In this document: piece after piece, positions 8,111-16,017 of the stretch | How the letters are laid out: every line of letters begins with the position of its first letter | Numbering within the stretch: position 1 is the first letter of the stretch | NCBI GenBank assembly: GCA_023231115.1 | Contig: JALNWA010000007.1 | Span: 1-54,493, forward strand | Reading direction: 5' to 3' | Length of the DNA stretch: 54,493 bases | From: Candidatus Altimarinota bacterium | Lineage (GTDB): Bacteria > Patescibacteriota > Gracilibacteria > UBA1369 > LOWO2-01-FULL-3 | Notes under the pieces: generated by a model | The model's input: the letters and a program-made list of their open reading frames with translations, nothing else | The model's database searches: none | What the model was told of the DNA's origin: nothing | Position numbers and translations under genes: made by a program

Positions 8111-8965
8111 ATGTTTGATAAAAAAAGAAGAATAAGACAAACACACTCTCTACGGCCAATATCCTCACCAATAAGGCCTCAAGGAAGAAGTCCTTTTAGA
8201 AGACCGAATCCTGTTTTCACAAGAACAAAAAGATTGTTAATCATCGCTTTCATACTTTTTATAAGTATTTTTTTAATTTATGAATTTTTCTTTTCAGGAT
8301 ATTTTTTAATTTCATCAATAGAAATAAAAGACAAAGAAATCGACAACAAAACGATGACGGAAAACATTAAAAAAACGCTAAACGAAGCCATCGGAAAAAA
8401 CATAATGATTATAGACTTAAAAGATTTGGAATTAAAAATAGCAAACAAATTTCCGGAAATAAAAGAAATAAATATTTCAAAAAATTATCCAAAAACAATC
8501 GAAGTCGAATTTGCGCAGTACCCTCTCGTAGCAAATGTTTCAGTGATAACAGACGTGGTAAAAAAGACATATATCATAAATTCTTTGGGCTACGCGATAA
8601 AAGAAAACATGCAACTCACAAATCTTCCTCTTATAAAAATGACAGCAGACGCTCCGATAAACACAGGAACTCCTGTAATAGAAGCCAAAAAACTGGAGTA
8701 CATAATAAACGCCATAAATTATTATCAAGACAAATTCGGCATGAAAGTAAAAGAAACAAATTACAAAAAAAATGCACGTGAAATAAGAATGTTAACGGAA
8801 AGAGATTTTGAAATATGGCTTGATATTGAACAATCATTTGAGACACAATTAAAGAAATTGAAAAAAACACTCGTAAAACTCGATATATATAAAGAATCAT
8901 TATCATATATCGACCTTCGTATTGCGGGAGAAAACGGAGATAAGATAATATATAAACGAAAATAA
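8111..8965 (+). CDS. ftsQ: Cell division protein FtsQ/DivIB-like, POTRA domain
   Basis: From the ATG at 8111 the protein has a basic cytoplasmic tail (residues 1-40), a single membrane helix (RLLIIAFILFISIFLIYEFFF, ending near residue 60), a POTRA domain (FLISSIEIKD...GKNIMIIDLKDLELKIANKFPEIKEINISKNYPKTIEVEF) and a FtsQ-type beta domain ending at YIDLRIAGENGDKIIYKRK. FtsQ scaffolds the FtsLB/FtsQ subcomplex of the divisome. A longer frame from 7940 would overlap folC and lacks family similarity. The following gene is the DUF1290 Sbp protein, the neighbour of divIB in Firmicutes, which supports the call. Confidence 0.85.
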   Translation: MFDKKRRIRQTHSLRPISSPIRPQGRSPFRRPNPVFTRTKRLLIIAFILFISIFLIYEFFFSGYFLISSIEIKDKEIDNKTMTENIKKTLNEAIGKNIMIIDLKDLELKIANKFPEIKEINISKNYPKTIEVEFAQYPLVANVSVITDVVKKTYIINSLGYAIKENMQLTNLPLIKMTADAPINTGTPVIEAKKLEYIINAINYYQDKFGMKVKETNYKKNAREIRMLTERDFEIWLDIEQSFETQLKKLKKTLVKLDIYKESLSYIDLRIAGENGDKIIYKRK

Positions 8966-8980
8966 CATAAAATCACGCTT

Positions 8981-9331
8981 ATGATTTGGGCACTATCGGG
9001 AATACTCATAGGAATAATGATAGGACTTAAAACAAGTCTTATAATCCCTATGATCTACATCAAATACACAGCAGTAATAATTGTAGGCATTCTTGATTCA
9101 TTATTTGGAGCTATCAGAGCCGAAACCACAAAAGAGGAATATAATCCCGTTATTTTCCTTACAGGACTTGGATTTAATATAATTCTCGGAGTTGGAATAA
9201 CTCTTCTCGGAGAAACCCTCGGTCTCGATTTATATCTTGCAGTAGCGGTTGTATTCACATTCAGAATCTTCTCAAACCTCGCAATTATTCGTCGTTCATT
9301 GCTTCAAAAATTCACAAAGCGACACAAATAA
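8981..9331 (+). CDS. sbp: Small basic membrane protein Sbp (DUF1290)
   Basis: 116 residues with three hydrophobic segments. It closely follows the Firmicutes Sbp pattern: G-L-G-I-GL at the N-terminus, ILDSLFGAIRAE near residue 43, FLTGLGFNIILGVGITLLGETLGLDLYLA, and FRIFSNLAIIRR at the end. Sbp is encoded between divIB and ftsA in Bacilli and its function is unknown. Here it sits 15 bp after ftsQ, but ftsA and ftsZ do not follow. Confidence 0.85.
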   Translation: MIWALSGILIGIMIGLKTSLIIPMIYIKYTAVIIVGILDSLFGAIRAETTKEEYNPVIFLTGLGFNIILGVGITLLGETLGLDLYLAVAVVFTFRIFSNLAIIRRSLLQKFTKRHK

Positions 9332-9355
9332 GCCAATTCGTCAACGAATGCTTAA

Positions 9356-9384
9356 TTGTAAAAACATCATTTTTTTGATATAAT
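9356..9384 (+). promoter_or_regulatory. Promoter of the 184-aa CPR protein gene
   Basis: -35 TTGTAA (9356-9361), 17-bp gap, -10 TATAAT (9379-9384) extended by TGA. A small hairpin (ATTCG, loop, CGAAT, 9336-9349) precedes it and may mark the end of the ftsQ-sbp transcript. Confidence 0.7.
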
Positions 9385-9423
9385 TGAAGACGAAGAAAAA
9401 ATAAAACATAAAATAAAAACAAA

Positions 9424-9978
9424 ATGTCACAGGCTTCCAAACTCGCACTTATAAAAGAAATGATTGACTCAGCAGAGTCCAGTTTGCGTTCAGCAAAACA
9501 ACTTTTGACTGAAATAACAGGATCAAAATCAACAAAAGCGACCTACGCAAAAGCGGCGGAAACTTTAGATGATCTTGACCATGAAGGCGACGACACTATT
9601 GTCGAAGGTGTTTACAACGGACAAATGATGACAGACAAAAACAATAAAGAATATCCAGTCCCTGCAAACTATGCAAGCAAGTCAAAATTAATTCCGGGAG
9701 ACGTTTTGAAACTAACAATCAAACCAGACGGATCCTTTGTTTACAAACAAATCGGACCAATCCCAAGAAAACGAATTGTCGGAACACTTACATACGAAGA
9801 CGGACAATATAAAGTAATAGCAAACGGAAAAGCATACAAAGTTCTACTTGCTTCAGTTACATATTTCAAAGGAGAAATTGGTAATAAAGTAACAGTCGTC
9901 GTCCCTGAAATTGAAGATAGCGAATGGGCGGCAATTGAAAATGTTATGCCAATAGAACCTGAAAAATTAGATATTTAA
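9424..9978 (+). CDS. Conserved hypothetical protein, helical N-terminus plus beta-barrel-like core, 184 aa
   Basis: Residues 1-50 form a helical, possibly coiled-coil region (KLALIKEMIDSAESSLRSAKQLL). Residues 55-175 are beta-rich with paired strands (IVEGVYNGQMM; KEYPVPANYASKSKLIPGD; DGSFVYKQI; RIVGTLTYEDGQYKVIANGKAYKVLLA; KVTVVVPE). The look is of a small nucleic-acid-binding-type barrel, similar to proteins often annotated only as hypothetical in CPR genomes. No signal peptide or membrane helix. It has its own promoter and an A-rich, Shine-Dalgarno-free leader, and is probably co-transcribed with the next gene (10 bp away). Function unknown. Confidence 0.75.
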   Translation: MSQASKLALIKEMIDSAESSLRSAKQLLTEITGSKSTKATYAKAAETLDDLDHEGDDTIVEGVYNGQMMTDKNNKEYPVPANYASKSKLIPGDVLKLTIKPDGSFVYKQIGPIPRKRIVGTLTYEDGQYKVIANGKAYKVLLASVTYFKGEIGNKVTVVVPEIEDSEWAAIENVMPIEPEKLDI

Positions 9979-9988
9979 TAAAAAAATA

Positions 9989-10564
9989 ATGGCTGATACA
10001 ACACCAAATCAAGAGACTTCCCCAATAGTTGCTCCTCAGGCTCTTCCGGAACAACCATTACAAAATACGGCCGTGACACAACCCACACCACAACCACAAG
10101 TTGCACCAACACCGGTTCAACCACAACCTGTCGTTCCGGTCGCAACACAAACAGCGCCGGTTCAACCAGCAACACAAGCCACTCCGGCCACAACACCAAC
10201 ACCAGTTCAACCGAATCTGATCCAAAAATTCAAATTATATATAATAATTTTTGCATCAGTAATAGGACTTTCGACAGTCGGATACATCGCATACTCATTC
10301 TTTTTTAGTGAAGAACAAGTCTCAAATCCTCCGACAGTTTCTTCTCCATTTGAAGAGACAGCGACAGAAACAACTACTCCTGCCGAAGATTCAAACCCTC
10401 CTTCTCTTGGCGGAAGCTCAACGACAAGCCAAAACAACGAATTAGGAAAAACCATCCAAGATTTACAAGACGCATCAACAGGCACGGAAAAAGTTTACGA
10501 CAACGCAGTTTTGGAAGAAACAACTCCATCAACAATGGAAGTTACAAAGAAGATTCCAAGATAA
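9989..10564 (+). CDS. Pro/Thr/Gln-rich single-pass membrane protein, 191 aa
   Basis: Residues 1-75 are a low-complexity Pro/Gln/Thr/Val linker (repeated QPTPQP and PVQP-type units), then one membrane helix (residues about 80-105, LYIIIFASVIGLSTVGYIAYSFFF) and a Ser/Thr-rich outer part with a short helical stretch (LGKTIQDLQDAS). The topology suggests a cytoplasmic extended arm with an exposed tail. No family is recognised. It ends at a strong terminator just before the pilT promoter. Confidence 0.65.
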   Translation: MADTTPNQETSPIVAPQALPEQPLQNTAVTQPTPQPQVAPTPVQPQPVVPVATQTAPVQPATQATPATTPTPVQPNLIQKFKLYIIIFASVIGLSTVGYIAYSFFFSEEQVSNPPTVSSPFEETATETTTPAEDSNPPSLGGSSTTSQNNELGKTIQDLQDASTGTEKVYDNAVLEETTPSTMEVTKKIPR

Positions 10565-10595
10565 GACACAACTAAAGAGAGTCAGACATGCAAAT

Positions 10596-10619
10596 CCCCT
10601 TTTCAAAAGGGGGTTTTTT
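10596..10619 (+). terminator. Rho-independent terminator
   Basis: Perfect CCCCTTT/AAAGGGG stem with a 3-nt loop, followed by a G and six T residues. It separates the 9424-10564 unit from the pilT operon. Confidence 0.9.
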
Positions 10620-10620
10620 G

Positions 10621-10629
10621 TGCTATAAT
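10621..10629 (+). promoter_or_regulatory. Extended -10 promoter of the pilT-pilin array operon
   Basis: TGCTATAAT directly follows the terminator T-tract, 27 bp before pilT. No -35 is present because the terminator occupies that place. The pilT leader is A-rich with no Shine-Dalgarno motif. Confidence 0.65.
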
Positions 10630-10655
10630 TACATGAATAAAACAAAAACAAAAAA

Positions 10656-11699
10656 ATGTTTAAATTATCAAAGATCTTACGCACTGCCATACAATACAAT
10701 GCATCCGATGTTTTCATCGCAAGCGGAATAAAACCGACTCTTCGCATAAACGGCGATTTAGTTCGAATTGAAGAACATCCGGAACTTACAAAGAAAATGG
10801 CCGAAGAATATCTTCTTGAAATAATGACACCGGACCAAAAAAAGATGTTCGAACAAACCCTCGACATCGATTTCGCGATAGATATCGAAACAATTTCGAG
10901 ATTCAGGGTAAACATGTTTGTGCAAAGAAAAGGTATTTCCGCAGTTTTTAGACTTATCCCAGAAAAAGTCCTTACAATGGACGAACTCGGACTTCCACAA
11001 CAGATGAAAAAAGCAACAACATTCAAAAACGGACTTGTGATTGTAACAGGACCTACAGGCTGTGGAAAAACAACAACTCTTGCATCGATGATAAACGAGA
11101 TCAACAGAAACCAGAAAAAACATATAATCACAATCGAGGATCCTATTGAGTACACTCACCAAAACAACCAATCGGTTGTTCAACAAAGAGAAGTCGGAGT
11201 TCACACACATAGTTTCCAAAAAGCGCTTAGAAGCTCACTTCGTGAAGCACCGGACGTTATTATGCTTGGAGAAATGCGTGACATTGAAACAATTCAACAA
11301 GCCATAACAGCGGCAGAAACGGGACATTTGGTATTCGCGACACTTCACACAAGAGGATGCGCGAATTCAATAAACAGAATTATCGATGCATTCCCGACAG
11401 AGCAACAAAATCAGATAAAAGCACAGCTTTCTGAAAGTTTGAAAGCGGTCTTCTGGCAAACACTTATAAAAACCAAAGACGGAAAAGGCCGTGTCGGAGC
11501 TTTCGAAATAATGTTCTCAAACAATGCAATTTCAAATTTAATAAGAAAATCTGCGACTCATCAAGTAAATTCAGTAATAGAAACATCTTCAAAAGAGGGA
11601 ATGCAAACTATGAAAAAATCGCTTACAGATCTTCTTGAGGCAGGATTAATCACGGAAGAAAACGCAATGTTAAATATGCCTAAAGAATTTGAAGGCTAA
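10656..11699 (+). CDS. pilT: PilT-type twitching/retraction ATPase
   Basis: 347 residues. N-terminal PAS-like region (ASDVFIASGIKPTLRINGDL), Walker A GPTGCGKTTT (residues about 131-140), Asp box ITIEDPIEYTH, Walker B region DVIMLGEMRD, His box ATLHTRG, and the PilT-specific C-terminal motif as AISNLIRK in place of AIRNLIRE. PilT hexamers depolymerise type IV pili and drive twitching and DNA uptake. Here it is the first gene of an operon with five VirB2-like pilins, not with the pil genes 5 kb away on the other strand, so its true partner may be either system. Confidence 0.93.
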   Translation: MFKLSKILRTAIQYNASDVFIASGIKPTLRINGDLVRIEEHPELTKKMAEEYLLEIMTPDQKKMFEQTLDIDFAIDIETISRFRVNMFVQRKGISAVFRLIPEKVLTMDELGLPQQMKKATTFKNGLVIVTGPTGCGKTTTLASMINEINRNQKKHIITIEDPIEYTHQNNQSVVQQREVGVHTHSFQKALRSSLREAPDVIMLGEMRDIETIQQAITAAETGHLVFATLHTRGCANSINRIIDAFPTEQQNQIKAQLSESLKAVFWQTLIKTKDGKGRVGAFEIMFSNNAISNLIRKSATHQVNSVIETSSKEGMQTMKKSLTDLLEAGLITEENAMLNMPKEFEG

Positions 11700-11710
11700 A
11701 CAAAAAAACA

Positions 11711-12361
11711 ATGACAAAAAACACAAATAAAATTCAGAAATTCCTCGGAATAATTTTAACAACAATTTTCGCAATCACATTTTTTGCCACATTTTCACAA
11801 ATTTCTTTTGCGATAACACCTTACGAACAAGAAAAAATAACAGAACTAGAGAATGAAATAAAAGGAATGAAGGAAGAGTACAACAAAAATCCAACCGAAG
11901 AAACAAAGCAGGTAATATCAGACCGAGAAGGACTATTAAAAGCACTTAAAGACATAGCAGCTAAAACCCCTGCCACAAAAGACCCAACATACGAGCTTAA
12001 AGACCTAAAATTCAACGTAGGCAGTCAGCTAAAACTTCCAGGAGACGATCAACCGAAAACATATTTTTCAGATAAAACATACACACCTATTGTTTCACTT
12101 GTTTTGAAAGTTATAAATTACGCAACTGCGATTATCGGAACAATCGCAATGATAATTTTCATCATTGCAGGGTTCATGTTCATGATTGCACAAGGAGATC
12201 AAACGAAAATAGACAAGGCTAAAGAAATTTTCAAATACGCTATTTTTGGCTTAATTATAACATTTTTGTCATACATAATTGTAATATTTACACAGTCGTT
12301 GTTTATCACTCAAAGCTTGGAAACAGAAACAAACACAGAAGAAACAACGACAACCAAATAA
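11711..12361 (+). CDS. VirB2/TrbC-like pilin, array member 1
   Basis: 216 residues: a signal-peptide-like N-terminus (residues 1-36, ending FA), a charged coiled-coil-like section (ELENEIKGMKEEYNK), then two C-terminal membrane helices (about 135-160 and 172-196). The loop between them reads DKAKEIFKYAIFGLIITFLSY. The K-x-K then x-G-[LIM] pattern in this loop and second helix recurs in the next four proteins. Two-helix subunits of this kind form type IV secretion (conjugation-type) pili. It lies 11 bp after pilT. Confidence 0.75.
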   Translation: MTKNTNKIQKFLGIILTTIFAITFFATFSQISFAITPYEQEKITELENEIKGMKEEYNKNPTEETKQVISDREGLLKALKDIAAKTPATKDPTYELKDLKFNVGSQLKLPGDDQPKTYFSDKTYTPIVSLVLKVINYATAIIGTIAMIIFIIAGFMFMIAQGDQTKIDKAKEIFKYAIFGLIITFLSYIIVIFTQSLFITQSLETETNTEETTTTK

Positions 12362-12365
12362 AAAA

Positions 12366-13082
12366 ATGCAAAACAAAACAAGAAAAATCGGAAAAATCTT
12401 AAGCACAATAACTCTGACAAACATAGTTGTCGCACTTTTTGCATTAACATTATCTTTCTCAACAACTGTATTCGCAGATGACACAAAACTGGACCCAGCA
12501 AAAATACAAAAGCTTGCTACCGCACTAGACCCACTAAAAGACAATCCATGTATAACTGAGCCAGAAAAAAACGAAGGATGGATTGTTGATTTTATGGAAG
12601 AACCGCTTTCTCTTGAGCCTCAGTCCACAGATAAATTGAAAACAAGAATATGCTACAGAAATACATTAAGATATGTAGGATCAGACAACATTGAAAAAAC
12701 AATCACAGAGTTAGCGCAAGGAACAGAAGAAAATCCGGGATGTTCAAAGGCCGCCGAAGAATTGGCAAATGACCCAGTAATGAGATCAGCATACAAAGTT
12801 TCCTACAGTTGCCGAACAATTATGGCAATTCTTTCAAAAGGAGGAACTTCTTATCTTGAAGGCTACATCGGATTTATTTATACATGGGCCGCAGGACTTG
12901 CAGGACTGATCGCCGTCGCGGTAATTATCATAAGCAGTATGCAAATTTCATTCGCCGGAGGAGAATCAGGAGAAATAGACAAAGCAAAAAGCAGAATAAT
13001 CAAATCCATAGCCGGAATTGCAATCTTATTCTTGTCAGGAGTTATCCTTTATACCGTAAATCCAACATTTTTCGTAAAATAA
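12366..13082 (+). CDS. VirB2/TrbC-like pilin, array member 2, with Cys-containing ectodomain
   Basis: 238 residues: signal peptide (cleavage near VFADD, about residue 39), an ectodomain of about 120 residues with four Cys (DNPCITE, TRICYRN, NPGCSK, YSCRTI) that could form two disulphides, then two helices with DKAKSRIIKSIAGIAILFLSG between and in the second. The extra domain makes it the largest member and a candidate tip or adhesive subunit (inference). It starts 4 nt after member 1. Confidence 0.72.
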   Translation: MQNKTRKIGKILSTITLTNIVVALFALTLSFSTTVFADDTKLDPAKIQKLATALDPLKDNPCITEPEKNEGWIVDFMEEPLSLEPQSTDKLKTRICYRNTLRYVGSDNIEKTITELAQGTEENPGCSKAAEELANDPVMRSAYKVSYSCRTIMAILSKGGTSYLEGYIGFIYTWAAGLAGLIAVAVIIISSMQISFAGGESGEIDKAKSRIIKSIAGIAILFLSGVILYTVNPTFFVK

Positions 13083-13083
13083 T

Positions 13084-13551
13084 ATGAAAAAATTTATTAA
13101 AAAAATATTAATTCTCGCCTTCGTATCGATATCATTATCGACAGTAATGCCTGTGCTATACACAGCACCGCAAACTGCAAACGCGACAGAATTTTCTCCG
13201 ACATATATTCCAAGACCGGACAATTTACCAGGCCCAGAAACGACAGAACAAACAACAATAGGAACAAGACAATTACTTACAGAAAGAATTTTGCCAAGAT
13301 TTGCGATAGGATTAATAGGAATGACCGGAGGATTTGCCTTGCTTATGATAGTGATAGGCGGAGTTCGCTACTTAACAGCCTACGGAAATGATGAAGCCGC
13401 AGGAAAAGGAAAAACACAAATTATATATGGAATTGTAGGAATGATTGTAGCCTTGCTTGCATACACAATTGTAACAGTCATCACAAATCTAAATATAGAA
13501 AATCAAGATGTAGTCCCAATAGAAACACAAGCGGCAAAAACAAACCAATAA
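13084..13551 (+). CDS. VirB2/TrbC-like pilin, array member 3
   Basis: 155 residues: signal peptide (ending ANA near residue 38), a short linker rich in Pro and Thr, then two membrane helices (residues about 75-100 and 115-140) around GKGKTQIIYGIVGMIVALLAY, the shared array signature. A short polar tail follows. It starts one base after the stop of member 2, so translation is coupled. Confidence 0.75.
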   Translation: MKKFIKKILILAFVSISLSTVMPVLYTAPQTANATEFSPTYIPRPDNLPGPETTEQTTIGTRQLLTERILPRFAIGLIGMTGGFALLMIVIGGVRYLTAYGNDEAAGKGKTQIIYGIVGMIVALLAYTIVTVITNLNIENQDVVPIETQAAKTNQ

Positions 13552-13552
13552 A

Positions 13553-13957
13553 ATGAAACACATAAAAATAATAAAATTAGTCGCAGTAATGGCATTCCTA
13601 AAGCTTACAAGCATAAGTACCGCCATTGCGTCTCAACCAATTCTAAACGATTTAATACCTCGTCCGGGGAACGAAGGAGAATATTCGGACTTGGCTCCAA
13701 TAAAAAATCTACCAAGTGTGACTACAGAATCCGCAATTGCAAACATCATAACAACCATTTTAGGATGGTCAATGATCCTCGGTCTTATCGCGTTGGTTGT
13801 TACAGGAATATTTTATTTAACATCAAATGGAGAAGAAGAAAACACCACTAAAGCAAAAAAAATGTTAATGTATTTATTGATCGGAATGGTGGTAATCGCA
13901 TCAGCCTACGGAATAGTTTCAGGAGTGGCAAAAATTAATTTCTTTGAAGCGGTATAA
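13553..13957 (+). CDS. VirB2/TrbC-like pilin, array member 4
   Basis: 134 residues, the shortest member: signal peptide (ending AIAS), a short N-terminal segment with LIPRPGNEGEYS, then two helices (residues about 65-87 and 100-125) with TKAKKMLMYLLIGMVVIASAY between and in the second. The Arg-Pro-Gly-Asn/Asp motif after the signal peptide also occurs in member 3 as PRPDNLPG, which supports common descent. It starts one base after member 3 ends. Confidence 0.75.
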   Translation: MKHIKIIKLVAVMAFLKLTSISTAIASQPILNDLIPRPGNEGEYSDLAPIKNLPSVTTESAIANIITTILGWSMILGLIALVVTGIFYLTSNGEEENTTKAKKMLMYLLIGMVVIASAYGIVSGVAKINFFEAV

Positions 13958-13960
13958 AAC

Positions 13961-14407
13961 ATGAAAAAACAAATCAAACAAATAGCAAAATTCTCAATAA
14001 TCAGTTTAAGCATCGCTCTAAGCCTTGCGGTATCTGCTGTTTTACCTCACACAAGTTTCGCATACACAATTCCGGAAGATTTAAGACCCATAAATGAGCC
14101 ATTCGTAATCGAAAAAGAATTGGATCCTACCAAAGAAAATGCATCTCCAAACGCAAGCGCGACAACAGGAACAATCGTATTTTTACAAATTTTGGCAGGC
14201 GGACTGCTTTATTTTGCCGCTCCGGTAGGCATAATAATAATCGCAATGACGGGCTTCAATATGGTATTCCAAGGAGCAGAATCGGAAAAAATCGAACAAA
14301 GCAAACGTAGCCTTACATGGGCTATAATGGGATTACTTCTAATAATCCTTTCTTACTCGCTTGTAAGAATAGTGATAAACATGGCTCTACAAGCCGCATC
14401 AAGCTAA
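13961..14407 (+). CDS. VirB2/TrbC-like pilin, array member 5
   Basis: 148 residues: signal peptide ending SFA (about residue 31), an ectodomain of about 35 residues (IPEDLRPINEPFVIEKELD), then two helices (residues about 68-93 and 108-132) with EQSKRSLTWAIMGLLLIILSY. It is the last gene of the operon and converges on metG with a 2-bp gap. No terminator is seen. Confidence 0.75.
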   Translation: MKKQIKQIAKFSIISLSIALSLAVSAVLPHTSFAYTIPEDLRPINEPFVIEKELDPTKENASPNASATTGTIVFLQILAGGLLYFAAPVGIIIIAMTGFNMVFQGAESEKIEQSKRSLTWAIMGLLLIILSYSLVRIVINMALQAASS

Positions 14408-14409
14408 AT

Positions 14410-15969
14410 TTATTCCTCAATTCTAGGGAAAAGCACCTCGGCTTTTTCAACAACACTTCCCTCTTTAAGGACACCCCACTTCAATGAATCAATTTTTATA
14501 TCTTCGCTATTTGCGCCAATTTGTTTCAGGATTTTTACTGAACACTCAGGCAAAATCGGATAAAACAAAATTCCGACAAAGCGCAATAATTCAAGAAGGT
14601 TATACAAAACCTCAGGAACTTTTTCAGGAGTTTCTTTGGCCATTGTCCAAGGTTTCTTGTCGTCAATATACTTGTTTCCAAGGTTCACAATTGAAACCAA
14701 AGCCTCACACGCAACCTTCAAATCAAATCGCTCAAAAGCCGCTTTATATGCGTCTACAAGCAACATAAGTTGTTCATATACACCGGCGCCGTCCACGCCG
14801 ACGAAGTCGGCCTTCTCCCCATGCATTCTAGCAGGCACCTTCCCACCGCAATACCGCTCAGTCATCATCACGACACGATTCACCAAATTTCCCATACTGT
14901 TCGCAAGCTCACTATTGAAAATTTCCAAGAATCTTTTGTGTGAAAAATCACCATCATCAGCAGTAGGAATTTCTTTAAGCAAATAATATCTCATGGCCTC
15001 AGTACCGTATTTTTCAACATATTCCAAAGGATTTATAACATTTCCCAAACTCTTGCTCATCTTTTGCCCCTCGCTCGTCACAAAACCATGAACATAAATC
15101 GCTTTCGGCAAATCAAGACCCGCAGACATAAGCATTCCAATCCAAATTCCGGCATGAAATCTCAAAATATCTTTCCCGATCAAATGCACATCGCACGGCC
15201 AATATTTTTTAAAATTATCGCTTTCTTCCTCATTTTTACCATCCGCATAACCAATAGCAGTAATATAATTTGAAAGCGCATCGCACCAAACATACATAAC
15301 TTGAGAATCATCATTCGGCACTGTAACTCCCCAAGGAAGCACATCTTTTGGACGCGAAAAACTCACATCCTTAAGTCCATCCTCCCCTATCAATTTCAAC
15401 ATTTCATTTTTTCTCGCTTCAGGCAAAATCAATAATTTATCTGTTTCAATAGCCTTTTTTATCGCATCAGAATATTTCGAAAGTTTGAAAAAATAATTTT
15501 CCTCTTCCAAAGTTTTTGGTTTTTTCTTATGAATAGGACAATTTCCCTCCTCGTCCAAATCTTTTTCAGGAATAAAAGATTCGCATCCCACACAGTAATT
15601 TCCCTTATAAACCCCTTTATAAATATCTCCGGCCTCAAACATTTTCATCCAAATTTTTTGCGCGCCTTTTTTGTGATGTTCAGAACTTGTTCGGACAAAT
15701 CCATCATAATTCAAATTCAAAATTCCTTTCAAATCTTCAAATTGTTTCGCATTAAAATCCACAAAAGTTTTCGTCTCCATCTTCTTTTCCTGAGCAGCTT
15801 CAAAAATTTTCACACCATGTTCATCAGTTCCGGTAAGAAAAAACACATCATCCCCTTTTATACGATGATAACGAGTAAGCGCATCAGCTTGCACAAATTC
15901 AAGCGCGTGTCCAACATGTGGCGCCGCGTTTACATATGCAATCGCAGTCGACAAATAAAATTTATTCAT
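14410..15969 (-). CDS. metG: Methionyl-tRNA synthetase
   Basis: 519 residues, class Ia. HIGH-type motif in NAAPHVGHALEF (residues about 14-25), editing/zinc region with CVGCES and NCPIHKKK (a Cys-x2-Cys and a Cys-x2-His), and KMSKS as GQKMSKSLGNV (about 300). The anticodon-binding helical domain follows, and there is no C-terminal tRNA-binding (EMAP-like) domain, so it is the short form. It charges initiator and elongator tRNA-Met. A GC-rich perfect hairpin (14797-14811) sits in the stretch encoding EKADFVGVDGAG. A possible -35 TTGACT lies upstream at 16005-16000 on the minus strand. Confidence 0.96.
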   Translation of the reverse strand: MNKFYLSTAIAYVNAAPHVGHALEFVQADALTRYHRIKGDDVFFLTGTDEHGVKIFEAAQEKKMETKTFVDFNAKQFEDLKGILNLNYDGFVRTSSEHHKKGAQKIWMKMFEAGDIYKGVYKGNYCVGCESFIPEKDLDEEGNCPIHKKKPKTLEEENYFFKLSKYSDAIKKAIETDKLLILPEARKNEMLKLIGEDGLKDVSFSRPKDVLPWGVTVPNDDSQVMYVWCDALSNYITAIGYADGKNEEESDNFKKYWPCDVHLIGKDILRFHAGIWIGMLMSAGLDLPKAIYVHGFVTSEGQKMSKSLGNVINPLEYVEKYGTEAMRYYLLKEIPTADDGDFSHKRFLEIFNSELANSMGNLVNRVVMMTERYCGGKVPARMHGEKADFVGVDGAGVYEQLMLLVDAYKAAFERFDLKVACEALVSIVNLGNKYIDDKKPWTMAKETPEKVPEVLYNLLELLRFVGILFYPILPECSVKILKQIGANSEDIKIDSLKWGVLKEGSVVEKAEVLFPRIEE

Positions 15970-16017
15970 GGCAAAAGCTTACCCTGCAAGGCAACTTTCA
16001 GTCAAGACGTACAACGC

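Noticed and set aside
8070..8171. Longer folC start at 8171
   Set aside because: It would add a hydrophobic, family-unlike leader and overlap the divergent ftsQ; the ATG at 8069 fits better.
15970..16017. T-box leader upstream of metG
   Set aside because: Only 48 bp separate metG from the pil operon; there is no room for specifier and antiterminator stems.
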